Assembly: GCA_934247225.1 (NCBI GenBank)
Contig: CAKQJE010000003.1
Span: 1 to 64,000, forward strand
Source of the DNA: an uncultured Clostridia bacterium
GTDB taxonomy: Bacteria > Bacillota > Clostridia > Christensenellales > Borkfalkiaceae
Direction: 5' to 3'
DNA: 64,000 nucleotides
A program made the translations under genes and the position numbers. This document shows, piece after piece, positions 33,968 through 43,119 of the stretch (its first letter is position 1; each line of letters starts with the position of its first letter). The notes beneath the pieces are model-generated. The model saw only the letters and a list, made by a program, of their open reading frames with translations, was not told where the DNA came from and searched no databases.

Positions 33968-36382
33968 ATGCTGAACGAACATCTTATAGCAAAAACGCGG
34001 CCTTTGGCGCATGCCGAAAACACGGTAGTGTGCGGCAATGTGCGCGTAAGCGTATTGCGCGACAAACTGTTTAGAATAGAGCAGAGCGACGGCGGTTTTA
34101 CCGATGCGGCGACGCAGTGCGTATGGTATCGCAATTTCGGCAAAGTGGATTTTACCTGTATGCAAACAAAGGACGAACTTAGGGTACACACGGCGGCGGT
34201 AACGTTGGCGGTGGATTTGCACAACGTAAAGCGCAGTTCTGTTATTTTGAACGGCAAACAAGTAAAGATATACAACAAGGGGATTTTTGCGGGTACGGGG
34301 CGCACGCTCGACATGAATCTCATGGATACGATATACGTGACCAATAAGCAGGGCGGTCGTGAAATTGCGCCTATACGCGACGGCAGGCTGTTGTGCGGCG
34401 GCGTTACGTCCAAGCAGGGCGTGGCATATTTGGACGACGGAAATTCCTTGGTGCTCGGCGACGACGGCATGGTAGCGGCGCGTAACAAACAAACCGATTT
34501 GTATGTATTTGCTTTCGGACACGATTATTACGGCGCGGTGTCTGCACTGTATGATCTTACGGGCAAAACGCCCATGCTTCCCAAATATGTTTTCGGCAAC
34601 TGGTGGAGTCGGTTTTACGGCTACACCGAAGAGGAATATCTTGCGCTTATGGACAAATTCAAGCGCAAACGTATTCCGCTCAGCGTAGCCACGGTAGACA
34701 TGGATTGGCACTACACCTATCCCAACGAACAGTTCGGACTTACGAAAAAAGGGTATACCGATGCAAAGTACGGCAGTTTGGGCGGCTGGACGGGGTACAC
34801 TTGGAATAGAGAACTCTTTCCCGATCATAAGCGTTTTTTGCGTGCGTTGAAAGAGCGCGGTCTGCACGTTACGCTCAATTTGCACCCTGCCGACGGCGTG
34901 CGGTGGTTTGAAGAATGCTATGCGCGCATGGCGGCTCGTTTGGGTAAAGACGCGCGCACCAAAGAGGTCGTATCGTTCGACTTTACCGACCCCGACTATA
35001 TCAACGCATATTTCGACGAGATACACCACCCGTACGAGAACGACGGCGTGGACTTTTGGTGGATAGACTGGCAACAGGGAACGCAATCTAAAATAGAGGG
35101 GTATGACCCGTTGTGGGGACTCAATCATTTTCATTATCTGGATCTGGCGCGCAAAAAGTCAGCCCGACCGCTTATATTGTCGCGCTATGCAGGGATAGGT
35201 TCGCACAGATACCCGTTGGGATTTTCGGGCGATTCGCTTGTAACATGGCACGTATTGCGATACATACCGTACTATACCGCAACGTCGTCCAACGTGGGTT
35301 ACAGTTTTTGGAGCCACGATATAGGCGGACATTTCGGCGGTATAAAAGATAACGAACTTTATCTGCGGTGGTTGCAAATAGGCTTGTTTTTGCCTATATT
35401 GCGTCTACATTCTAGTAATATGCCCATTTCGGGCAAAGAGCCGTGGATGTTCGACAGTGCCACCGAAAGTTTGGCAAGCGAAATTTTGCGCGAACGTGCA
35501 CGCCTTATGCCGTATATATATTCGCTTGCGTGCGACAACAATTTTTATAACCGCCCCATGATCGTGCCGCTGTACTACAAATATCCCGAGCAAAAAGAGA
35601 GCTATCAGCATCCGAACGAATACTTTTTCGGCGATCTGTTGGTAGCTCCCATAACCGAGCGCAGTGACGCCTCGCAATTGGCATGTGCGCAAGTGTGGCT
35701 TCCCGACGGAGAGTGGTACGACGTATATTCGGATCGCAAGTACAGCGGCGGCAAAGTGATCACCGTTGCGCGTGACAGCGGAAAGATCCCCGTGTTCGTA
35801 CCTGCCGGCGGTTTTGTTATCACCGATCCGAGCGGCGAATGTGACGTGCCTAAGGCATACAACGTGCTTACATCGATTGGAAACGGCAGTTTCGAATTGT
35901 ACGAAGACGACGGCAACAGTAATGATTATCTTGTCGGTAAGTGCGTTCGCACGGTGTTTACTTCGGCGGCAACAAACGACAGCATGGAAATAAACATATC
36001 GCCGAAAGGGGATACGACAATTCTGCCGCAAACGCGAGAATACAATTTCACGTTGCGCGGCACGGTGCGCGCAATTGTTACGTGCAACGGTGAAAGCGTA
36101 GAAACCGAAAAACAAGACGGTAACCTTTGTTTTACCGTAACGTTGCCGTGCAATACAATGCATACGATTGTTGTTACTAACGCTGTGCAAGACGATTTTG
36201 CGGCGTATTGCAAACGCAACCTTACCGCAGTACTGTCGGCATATAACTGCGATAATACCTTTACAATCGAGCATCTATTTAATGCTGTGATCAAGGCAAA
36301 CAAGTCCGACCTGAAAGCCACTCTCGCCCAATGGTCTATTCCCGCCAATTTGTCGCACGCCATAGAAGAATTGTTTGCGTGA
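33968..36382 (+). CDS. GH31-family alpha-glycosidase
   Basis: An 804-residue cytoplasmic enzyme. The N-terminal beta domain precedes the barrel, which begins LPKYVFGNWWSRFYGYTEEEY. The nucleophile is D367 in FWWIDWQQG and the likely acid/base is D422 in GFSGDSLVTW; PLGFSGDS and FWSHDIGGHFGG are family landmarks. C-terminal beta domains follow, ending in a helical extension of about 60 residues not usual for the family. Substrate could be alpha-glucose, xylose or galactose linkages. It is the last gene of the operon, about 49 bases after the GH20 remnant, and is followed by a terminator. Confidence 0.9.
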   Translation: MLNEHLIAKTRPLAHAENTVVCGNVRVSVLRDKLFRIEQSDGGFTDAATQCVWYRNFGKVDFTCMQTKDELRVHTAAVTLAVDLHNVKRSSVILNGKQVKIYNKGIFAGTGRTLDMNLMDTIYVTNKQGGREIAPIRDGRLLCGGVTSKQGVAYLDDGNSLVLGDDGMVAARNKQTDLYVFAFGHDYYGAVSALYDLTGKTPMLPKYVFGNWWSRFYGYTEEEYLALMDKFKRKRIPLSVATVDMDWHYTYPNEQFGLTKKGYTDAKYGSLGGWTGYTWNRELFPDHKRFLRALKERGLHVTLNLHPADGVRWFEECYARMAARLGKDARTKEVVSFDFTDPDYINAYFDEIHHPYENDGVDFWWIDWQQGTQSKIEGYDPLWGLNHFHYLDLARKKSARPLILSRYAGIGSHRYPLGFSGDSLVTWHVLRYIPYYTATSSNVGYSFWSHDIGGHFGGIKDNELYLRWLQIGLFLPILRLHSSNMPISGKEPWMFDSATESLASEILRERARLMPYIYSLACDNNFYNRPMIVPLYYKYPEQKESYQHPNEYFFGDLLVAPITERSDASQLACAQVWLPDGEWYDVYSDRKYSGGKVITVARDSGKIPVFVPAGGFVITDPSGECDVPKAYNVLTSIGNGSFELYEDDGNSNDYLVGKCVRTVFTSAATNDSMEINISPKGDTTILPQTREYNFTLRGTVRAIVTCNGESVETEKQDGNLCFTVTLPCNTMHTIVVTNAVQDDFAAYCKRNLTAVLSAYNCDNTFTIEHLFNAVIKANKSDLKATLAQWSIPANLSHAIEELFA

Positions 36383-36467
36383 CAGTAAAAAGCTGAAAAT
36401 AAAAATGTTCGTTTTGCAAGTATATACTGTTAGGAATTCGTTTTAGGTTTATGATACATATCAAACT

Positions 36468-36510
36468 AAAAGCCGTTATTGTGCCAATGCAGACACCTTA
36501 ACGGCTTTTA
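36468..36510 (+). terminator. Terminator at the end of the glycan-use operon
   Basis: AAAAGCCGTTA and TAACGGCTTTT pair around a 20-base loop, with A and T tracts at each side; it can work in both directions. Confidence 0.7.
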
Positions 36511-36652
36511 CGATAAATATGTCAGTAAAATTAATCTACACCGCAAACCTCGATGTATTTGCGTTGTAAGACCAGTCTGCTACGCCATACGGTAGTGTTG
36601 TTCACGGATAAGATTCTCGCTATCTCGCATACACCTAAATCTGACGTACTAT

Positions 36653-37009
36653 ATGGCGTTTACGCGGCAATGCTTACAATGGGCAAGCGGGTTTGTTCCG
36701 GCACTTCACCGTCAGGACTTCTTTTCGACGGGTATCGGGTATACGGTAGTCGATATACTCGCGCGGGAATGTATGAACGGCGGGTATCGGTTCGAGAGCG
36801 CGGACAAAGAACTTTTGAACCGAATGGAGCAATGGAAGAAAGACGTCAATCTCGACAACGAACTTTACCGTATGTTCTGGAACTCGAATGCGGGAGGCAA
36901 CGCGTTTATAGCACTCACGCCGAACGGCGGCGAAATATATCCCGTTATATATCCCGTCAATCGCTGTATAGGGTATTGCAAATGGGCGATTAAATCAGTT
37001 TGTATGTAG
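36653..37009 (+). pseudogene. Phage portal-like protein fragment
   Basis: The frame reads VVDILARECMNGGYRFESAD, ELLNRMEQWKKDVNLDNELYR, MFWNSNAGGNAFIALTPNGG, the style of phage portal proteins of the DUF1073 type (entry helix, then a small-residue-rich strand and hairpin). Only about 100 of an expected 400 or more residues are present. Homology ends near 36987, exactly where the opposite-strand recombinase gene ends. No other head genes are near, so this is a relic of a prophage or of a cargo gene cut by integration. Confidence 0.5.
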
Positions 37010-37717
37010 TTTTTCGGAATAGCCGTTATCCACAAACTTATAATAAATATGGATTTCTCGTTCGGCTGTTTTGTCTTTGACAACTTTTCCTATCGTTATT
37101 CGTTCAATCAGCTCGATACACATTTCGCGCGTCAGTTCTTCAGCGCTTGCATACTTCTTGAGCCTACGAATAAACTCGTCAACGTCGGCGATATTTTTCT
37201 CGTTTTCAGTAAGGATAGCTTCACTTTCGGATACCCGCGCACTTAAAGATTTTTTCTCTTCGAGATACTTCTCCATAAGACTGACACATATCTCTTCGGG
37301 AATTTTTCCCGACACTTTATCTTCGTACACGCTTTGTATCAGTTTTTCAAGTTCCGCAAATCGTTTTTTATCCGCAAGTAGGCGCTTCTTTTCTGCTCCG
37401 ACTTTTACCGATGCCGATTGTTGCTTTCTCCGCATAAACTCCTCGCGCTCTCGCCTTTCGTCATCAATGACAAGGATCGCTTTAGCGCGTATATCGTTTA
37501 ATACGATTTCCTGCAATTCGTTATGTCCGATCCAATGACTTGAACAAGCATATTTTCCGACTCTCGTATACGTTCCGCAATTATAAAAACTTACGCGGCG
37601 AATGCTTCCGTCCTTCTTCTTATTGTCCGTAAAACCGTATTTTATTTTTTCGCCGCAATCAGGACAATATAATAGCCCTGCAAGCGGAAGTATAATTCTT
37701 TGAGTATTGATGTTCCA
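36995..37717 (-). pseudogene. Large serine recombinase, C-terminal part
   Basis: On the minus strand the frame opens after a TAA with NINTQRIILPLAGLLYCPDC, continues with a zinc ribbon of CPDC, NCGTYTR and CSSHWIGH, and then a long Lys/Glu-rich coiled coil (RREREEFMRRKQQSA, KRFAELEKLIQSVYEDKVSG, ITIGKVVKDKTAEREIHIYYKF) before the stop. This is the C-terminal half of a large serine recombinase. The catalytic serine domain is missing; upstream sequence switches abruptly to the pgmB region. The element it moved can no longer be excised by this gene. Confidence 0.8.
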
Positions 37718-37735
37718 TTAAATTTGGTACTCTCG

Positions 37736-38368
37736 TTATACAAGTTTAAGCAATTCAGCCAAACTTTTTATAGGATATTTAGTTTTTTTATACTGCTCCG
37801 CGCAACCTATACCCACCGTTACAAAGCCGCCGGCGTTGCCTGCGTCTATTCCTGCTTCCGCATCCTCTACAACAATACATTCGCACGGCTGTAAATTCAA
37901 ATATTCCGCCGCCTTTAAGAACACTTCGGGGTCGGGTTTACTGCGCGTAATATTGTTCCCGTCGGATACGGCGTGAAAATATTTCGCCATATCCGTCTTT
38001 CCCAAGATGAGCGGCGTGTTTTTCGACGACGAGCCGATAGCAAGTTTCAGTCCGCATTCGCGTAGTTTTTCAAGTACGGCGCGCGTGTCGTCCGATACGT
38101 CCAACGGCGTCATTTTTTGCAGATACTCACGATACAGTTCGTTTTTTTCTTCCGCCATAACTTCTTTTTCCGCTTCCGAAAACGTTTGATCGGAATAGGA
38201 CAAAATGATATTTAAGCTGTCCATTCTCGAAACGCCGCGAAGCCTGTTATTCACCTTTTCGTCAAACGGAATATTTAACTTATCGGCAAGTGCTTTCCAC
38301 GCCAAATAATGATATTTATCGGTGAACAGCAAAACGCCGTCCAAATCGAAAATCACGCCTTTCAACAT
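37736..38368 (-). CDS. pgmB: HAD-superfamily beta-phosphoglucomutase-like enzyme
   Basis: A 210-residue cytoplasmic HAD enzyme converting beta-glucose-1-phosphate and glucose-6-phosphate in this family. The start taken is the ATG preceded by GGAGG at 6 bases. The DxD nucleophile motif is FDLDGVL, with the cap helix GVSRMDSLNIIL (substrate-contacting Arg-x-x-S/D region); motif II GSSSKN and motif IV EDAEAGIDAG are present. It directly follows, in the same minus-strand unit, the tail of a glycosidase gene, so it was probably part of a disaccharide-use operon now mostly deleted. Confidence 0.85.
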   Translation of the reverse strand: MLKGVIFDLDGVLLFTDKYHYLAWKALADKLNIPFDEKVNNRLRGVSRMDSLNIILSYSDQTFSEAEKEVMAEEKNELYREYLQKMTPLDVSDDTRAVLEKLRECGLKLAIGSSSKNTPLILGKTDMAKYFHAVSDGNNITRSKPDPEVFLKAAEYLNLQPCECIVVEDAEAGIDAGNAGGFVTVGIGCAEQYKKTKYPIKSLAELLKLV

Positions 38369-38369
38369 A

Positions 38370-38645
38370 TCAAACCTCCGCAAAATATTTTCTTAAAAAG
38401 TACGACGGCGTACAACTCCAAGCGTGGCAATAGCTGTTTACCGCCTTGCCGCCGTAAGGCGATTCGTCTGGATTTTCGGGATTATAAAGCTCCCAAAAAG
38501 TATCCGCGCCGTGTTCCGCCATACCGCCCCAATAGTCGCACATAACTTTTCGCCCCTCGTAAGTGTTCCCGCTGTTGATGAGCGCTTGCACATAATGGTG
38601 CATCATATACGGCGCATTCGTTTTCTGCAAGAATTTGTCCACCAT
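38370..38645 (-). pseudogene. Six-hairpin glycosidase (GH78-like), C-terminal fragment
   Basis: About 91 residues remain: APYMMHHYVQALINSGNTYE, YWGGMAEHGADTFWELYNPE and NSYCHAWSCTPSYFLRKYF, matching the last helices of (alpha/alpha)6 glycosidases of the GH78 type. A TAA sits directly before the first ATG, and the adjoining plus-strand sequence belongs to an unrelated surface-protein relic, so the gene was truncated by a rearrangement near 38646. Its TGA overlaps the region just upstream of pgmB. Confidence 0.7.
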
Positions 38646-38649
38646 TTAC

Positions 38650-39730
38650 CGAAACCGCTACGGTAGACAAGAAAGGCGAGAAGTATTATTTCACTTTCGG
38701 GTTTTCTTCGTCTATAGGATATGTGAATTTATCCGTCGGCGGAACGGATTCCGGTAAAGAAATCGGCAAAACCACAGAAAAAAGGACGGGTGGACTTATC
38801 ATACTTACACTTTAAGCGAAACGAATCTGAAAGGCAATTTACGCGTTGCGGCATATATAAATGCTATGAAACGCGAAACGAGTTTCAATCTTTCAAACAA
38901 GTGGAGTACGCGCAAGAAAACGCCGGAAGAAATTCGGGATATAGGCGAACGCCCTGCGGAATTTGTTCCCGTGATTTCTACGAAAGCGGCGGCTGAATAG
39001 TCTTTGAATGTCGGCACGGTTTTCCCGATTCCCGAAGCGACGGCAACCTTAGGTAATGAAAATTACGAGGTTTTTACAACGGTAACTCGTAACGGCGAGG
39101 CTGTGGAAATAACGAACGGCAGATTTGTACTTGACAGTGTAGGGACATATAAGTTGGTCTATAAGACGATTAACAAGCAATATAAAACGTCATCAGGCAA
39201 CGATGCTTTTGTTGAATACGTAGTTGAAATGAATTCTACCACGGGCGAAGACAATATCGTCAAATTTGAGGACGAAAACGAAATGTTGCCCGAAAATGCA
39301 AGCGTTCTTGCAGGTAAAGCGGGTAAAACGTCTTCGGAATACAAAAAAGCGGCTTCCGCAATGAAAAAGATTGCAGACAACTTTGAAGTATTCTCGGTCG
39401 CGCTCGTGGACGGAAACGGCGAAAAAATAACACCGAACGGCAGTGTAAAATTTATGTTCCGAGCGGACGATTATTTTGACAGAAGCAAAGTTAAAGTGTA
39501 TTATATGGACGAAGACGGCGGAATTAGAACTTTCGGCAAAGGGCTACGGCAGATACGTTTCCACTGAAACGGATAAAACGGGTACGTTTATCGTATGCGT
39601 TCCCGGCGTGGCTTTCGTAATGCCTATGTGGGGTTATGAGTTGATTCTTGCAGGAGTGGTCGTGTTAATTGCCGCGGCGATAGTCGTAACGATAGCGCTT
39701 GTAAAGAAAAAAGGTCTTATGCGTTCGTAA
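38650..39730 (+). pseudogene. Decayed surface-protein gene with C-terminal membrane anchor
   Basis: One protein can be pieced together from three frames. It starts GEKYYFTFGFSSSIGYVNLS (38650 on), shifts frame near 38790 to LKGNLRVAAYINAMKRETSF (a NEAT-like style), meets an in-frame TAG at 38998, continues as YEVFTTVTRNGEAVEITNGR and the module EVFSVALVDGNGEKITPNGSV, and shifts again near 39530 before TGTFIVCVPG and a final membrane helix (YELILAGVVVLIAAAIVV) with KKKGLMRS. Two frameshifts and a nonsense codon mark it as inactive. The ITPNG module recurs in the lipoproteins at 54941 and 60978. Confidence 0.65.
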
Positions 39731-39883
39731 AAGATAGATAAGGCGAGTTTTCGACAGGGAAGCAAAAATACGAATATTATTGATTTCCTTCGATAATGGT
39801 GTATATATACGATAAAACAATTGCTTGTTTCCGTTGAATATGGTACAATTATAATAAATAAATCAAACAAATAAGGTTAAGTT

Positions 39884-40096
39884 ATGGTTATTCGGAAAGA
39901 AGATACGGCGAGCAGAGTTGCAAGACGAAAATACGAAGAAAAAAACAAAGAATTGCGTAAAGAAAAGAATGCGAATTTTCAAACGATGATCCCGAGAGAG
40001 TTGTTTGAAGAAATCAATGCATTTTTGACCGAAAGGGGTATGACTAAGGTGGATTTTATCAAAAAAGCCTTTGAGGTAATGCAGAATAACGGATAA
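39884..40096 (+). CDS. Small basic protein, possible ribbon-helix-helix type
   Basis: A 70-residue protein: a charged, Lys/Glu/Arg-rich N-terminal half, then ANFQTMIPRELFEEINAFLTERGMTKVDFIKKAFEVMQNN, which resembles a ribbon-helix-helix DNA-binding domain (strand, helix, GMTK turn, helix). Such proteins are often plasmid or mobile-element regulators. It is followed by a hairpin terminator. It stands alone between the surface-protein relic and the AAA gene. Function not known. Confidence 0.55.
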   Translation: MVIRKEDTASRVARRKYEEKNKELRKEKNANFQTMIPRELFEEINAFLTERGMTKVDFIKKAFEVMQNNG

Positions 40097-40127
40097 AATA
40101 TTTCGTATTAAATGCAAATTTAACGAT

Positions 40128-40165
40128 GGCGGTTTGTCGAAGAAAGTCGATGAGCCGCCCTTTAT
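40128..40165 (+). terminator. Terminator after the small basic protein
   Basis: Thirteen-base stem GGCGGTTTGTCGA/TCGATGAGCCGCC with several G-U pairs, then a short T-rich stretch. The stem resembles the one at 42615, as if from a shared element. Confidence 0.6.
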
Positions 40166-40320
40166 AATTGTTGTGCGTTTCGATATATTCACTCAAATTT
40201 TTTATTTTCTAACGCGATTACTTGCGGGTAACAGGTACGACAAATAATACATTCGGACAACATTATATTGCGAGTTATTGATAGCGTTTTTTGATTTTTT
40301 GCAAAATCACTATCGATAAC

Positions 40321-40349
40321 TTGACTTTTTCTTCCGTCTTTGATATAGT
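40321..40349 (+). promoter_or_regulatory. SigA-type promoter of the AAA ATPase gene
   Basis: TTGACT, 17-base spacer, TATAGT, 22 bases before the ATG; AAGGAGA lies between. Confidence 0.75.
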
Positions 40350-40371
40350 ATAGCCAAAGGAGATTCTTAGA

Positions 40372-41601
40372 ATGGATTTGTATATCAGGGAAAATTATTT
40401 AAAAAAAATCCGTGGATTTTATCATGCGGACGATTTAATCAAGGTTATCACGGGAGTACGGCGTTCGGGAAAGTCGAGCCTGATGCAAATGATTGCCGAT
40501 GAACTCAAATCTTCCGGAATCCCGGAATCTCAAATTATATATTTCGACCTTGACAAACGAGAATATAGAAACGTTGTTACGGCGGATAAGTTAGAAGCCC
40601 TGATTATGTCGAAATGCGTTACGGATGAGATGAAATATCTCTTCATTGACGAAGTTCAGAACGTCAAAGATTTTGAGACTGTACTCAACGGTTTCAGGAC
40701 GGAAGGCAATTGGTCTATTTTTATAACGGGATCTAACTCATATCTTTTAAGCGGAGAATTGGTTACAAAACTAACCGGCAGATATATAGAGTTTGAAATT
40801 TTTCCGTTAAACTTTCAGGAATACGAGGGGATGAAAGCCTTTTTCGGCAAACCGATAAACTCTAATCCGATGATAGAACTTACGAACTATATTCTTGAAG
40901 GCGGCTTTCCGAGAGCAATTTTGTTTGACGATATGGCGGATAAAAGGAAGTACGTTCAGGGCGTTGTATCCGAAATTTTCGAGAAAGATATCCGTAAACG
41001 TTTGAAAATTAAAAACAAAGAGAATTTCGAGACCGTTCGCAAGTATGTCATCAATAACTTCGGAGCAACTACAAGCCTGAATAATATCTGCGACGCAATA
41101 AGGAAAAACGGTACGCCTATCAATAGTTCTACCGTTTCAAAATATATAAAGGCGCTCATCGACGCGAAAATCTTGTATGAATGCCCACGCTTCGATATGA
41201 AGTCAAAGCGTTCTATTTCCGGAGAAAAGAAGTACTATCTTGCCGATCTGAGTTTTTATTATGCCGAAAACACGGACAACAAAATCAATTACGGACCGGT
41301 ACTTGAAAATATTGTTTATATCTATGCAAAGTCGCTTGATTATTCGGTAAGCGTAGGAAGATTCGGCAAGTTCGAGTGCGATTTCATTGTTCGCGGGACG
41401 GATATGCAATACGCCTATATTCAGGTGGCGTACACAATCGCTTTAAGCAAGGAAACGGAAGACCGAGAATATCGTCCGCTTGAAAGTATAAAAGATAATT
41501 ATCCTCGTTACGTTGTTACAACAGATTACCTTTTGCAACAGCGTAGCGGAATCAGAAACGTGAATTTAATAGACTTTATCTGTAAAAACGAGAAATTTTA
41601 A
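40372..41601 (+). CDS. AAA ATPase with DUF4143 domain
   Basis: A 409-residue cytoplasmic ATP-binding protein. Walker A GVRRSGKSS has its lysine at residue 34; Walker B is YLFIDEVQNV, and the sensor FITGSNSYLL is also seen. The C-terminal half (about 210-395) with DARYYLADLS-like KKYYLADLSFYYAE and FGKFECDFIVRG fits DUF4143, which has a PD-(D/E)XK-like fold. These proteins are frequent in mobile and defence-rich regions; their role is unsettled. It has its own promoter. A short in-frame stretch of unknown origin (QVAAIYAGIPVETLGEEL) lies between this gene and the next. Confidence 0.88.
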   Translation: MDLYIRENYLKKIRGFYHADDLIKVITGVRRSGKSSLMQMIADELKSSGIPESQIIYFDLDKREYRNVVTADKLEALIMSKCVTDEMKYLFIDEVQNVKDFETVLNGFRTEGNWSIFITGSNSYLLSGELVTKLTGRYIEFEIFPLNFQEYEGMKAFFGKPINSNPMIELTNYILEGGFPRAILFDDMADKRKYVQGVVSEIFEKDIRKRLKIKNKENFETVRKYVINNFGATTSLNNICDAIRKNGTPINSSTVSKYIKALIDAKILYECPRFDMKSKRSISGEKKYYLADLSFYYAENTDNKINYGPVLENIVYIYAKSLDYSVSVGRFGKFECDFIVRGTDMQYAYIQVAYTIALSKETEDREYRPLESIKDNYPRYVVTTDYLLQQRSGIRNVNLIDFICKNEKF

Positions 41602-41689
41602 GCAAACGACAATGAGTAAGGGGAATAAGTAAATTCAGGTAGCGGCAATATATGCGGGTATACCTGTTGAAACGCTTGGAGAAGAACTA

Positions 41690-42475
41690 ATGGATAAAAC
41701 TTTACAAATTATAGATTGGAATATTAGCTATATGAATGATTGGGAAAAGAAAACAGAGTTTCTTTTTTCAAAATTAAATAACTACTACTGTGTAATTTTA
41801 CAAGAGGTTGGTCCGTGGGTTGCCCAATGCATTAGGGAAAAATACTCTAAAGAAAACTATTTTGTTTATTCATTAGATTATCGTAAACCAAGCAAATATG
41901 ATTCTGGTGCAAGAAGATTGGGTGTCATGTTGATTTTTAGCAAGACAATAAAGGTGATAGAAAGCGGTATTATAGAACGTAATCTTTTCCCAGATAGAAC
42001 GGCTTGGGCGACGATTATGTGTAACAATAAAAAGATAAAAATTTTGGGCTTACATTCAATTACGGGTTGCAGTTATCAAAGTGCAAAATCTATTCAGTAC
42101 GACACGTTTACAGAGTTTGTCGATGAGTATAAACCGGATATTATCGGCATGGATGCAAACGAACCTAAAGTTGACTCTTATGATCTCGATAAGATGATTT
42201 TTTATAATGAAAACGGCGGCGGTGCTAAAACTTTTTTTAAAAAAGTAAAAGAATCAGGTATGAAAGATGCGTATGTGGTTGCAAATGATATAACCACGTG
42301 CGAAGAAGGTAAATGCTTAATGATTTCACACAATGTTAGAAGAAGAGGCGTTGTTAGATATGATTTTTTATTTGTTGACAATAATATTTCAATTACAAAA
42401 TGCAATTATGATTACGATGGCGCAATAAAGGCGGGAAGTGACCACGCATTGATAGAAGCGGATATACAAACTTAA
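41690..42475 (+). CDS. Endonuclease/exonuclease/phosphatase-fold protein
   Basis: A 261-residue cytoplasmic protein with the EEP metal-dependent fold: IIDWNISYM (Asn metal contact), ILQEVG (catalytic Glu), GLHSITG, GMDANEP (catalytic Asp-Asn), RYDFLFVD, and the terminal GSDHALIEADI (Asp-His pair). Such proteins cut DNA, phosphodiesters or phospholipid head groups; the substrate is not evident. Codon use is markedly AT-rich compared with the neighbours, which indicates a separate origin. No partner gene is obvious. Confidence 0.8.
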   Translation: MDKTLQIIDWNISYMNDWEKKTEFLFSKLNNYYCVILQEVGPWVAQCIREKYSKENYFVYSLDYRKPSKYDSGARRLGVMLIFSKTIKVIESGIIERNLFPDRTAWATIMCNNKKIKILGLHSITGCSYQSAKSIQYDTFTEFVDEYKPDIIGMDANEPKVDSYDLDKMIFYNENGGGAKTFFKKVKESGMKDAYVVANDITTCEEGKCLMISHNVRRRGVVRYDFLFVDNNISITKCNYDYDGAIKAGSDHALIEADIQT

Positions 42476-42721
42476 AAGAAAGACGCTAAAAGAATGATAA
42501 GGTGGAACTTAAAAAATTTAAATTCGAACACTTTCCGTATCTGCCTATACGGGTAAAAAAAAGAACTGTTATGCTTGAATTAAATCGATTATCGAATCGA
42601 TTGCAAACTAAATAAAAAGCGGCTTGTCGAAGAAAAGTAGACAAGCCGCTTTTATATGCGCTTTTTGTATCGTGTTATTCGACAAAATTTCGCCGTTATG
42701 GACAAATCTTTAAAATTATAA
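42476..42721. other. Gap between the EEP gene and hipB
   Basis: A 37-codon GTG-started frame at 42502-42615 is present but unsupported by any family feature. A terminator follows it. The rest is AT-rich and shows nothing else. Confidence 0.4.
42615..42654 (+). terminator. Intrinsic terminator upstream of hipBA
   Basis: AAAAGCGGCTTGTC and GACAAGCCGCTTTT pair perfectly around an 11-base loop, with flanking A and T runs. Confidence 0.85.
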
Positions 42722-42762
42722 TGTCAATTATTATTGACAAATCAAAAGCAATTGTATATAAT
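42722..42762 (+). promoter_or_regulatory. hipBA promoter with overlapping palindromic operator
   Basis: The inverted repeat TGTCAAT-TATT-ATTGACA (42722-42739) ends in the -35 box TTGACA (42734-42739); a 17-base spacer leads to a perfect TATAAT (42757-42762). The overlap is what an autorepressed antitoxin-toxin operon would need. Confidence 0.75.
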
Positions 42763-42792
42763 AGTGAATATTAAAGCAGCGGGAGATTTGCT

Positions 42793-43116
42793 ATGAAGAA
42801 AAGGACAATACTTTTATTTCCGGATACGATTAAAATATTAGAGCAAATGGGCGAACAGATAAAGTTAGCGAGACTCAGAAGAAATTTATCGGTCGAACTC
42901 GTTTCGGAGCGCGCAAATATAAGCAGAGCAACGCTGTGGGCGATTGAAAAAGGCAGCTCTTCCGTCGCGATAGGATATTATGCGGCTGTTTTGCACGCGC
43001 TGAACGATATGGATAAAGATTTATTGCTGGTGGCTAAGGACGATAAACTCGGGCGAACGATTCAGGATTTGAATTTAACGACGCGCCGTCGGGCAACAAA
43101 AAAGAAAGGGGATTAA
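42793..43116 (+). CDS. hipB: HipB-like antitoxin, XRE-family regulator
   Basis: A 107-residue DNA-binding protein. The helix-turn-helix is LARLRRNLSVELVSERANIS, then RATLWAIEKGSSSVAIGYYAAVLHALN, typical of Xre/HipB. The C-terminus is basic (TTRRRATKKKGD). It starts behind a strong promoter with a palindrome and ends three bases before hipA, so the two are co-translated. It should neutralise HipA and repress the operon. Confidence 0.88.
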   Translation: MKKRTILLFPDTIKILEQMGEQIKLARLRRNLSVELVSERANISRATLWAIEKGSSSVAIGYYAAVLHALNDMDKDLLLVAKDDKLGRTIQDLNLTTRRRATKKKGD

Positions 43117-43119
43117 AAT

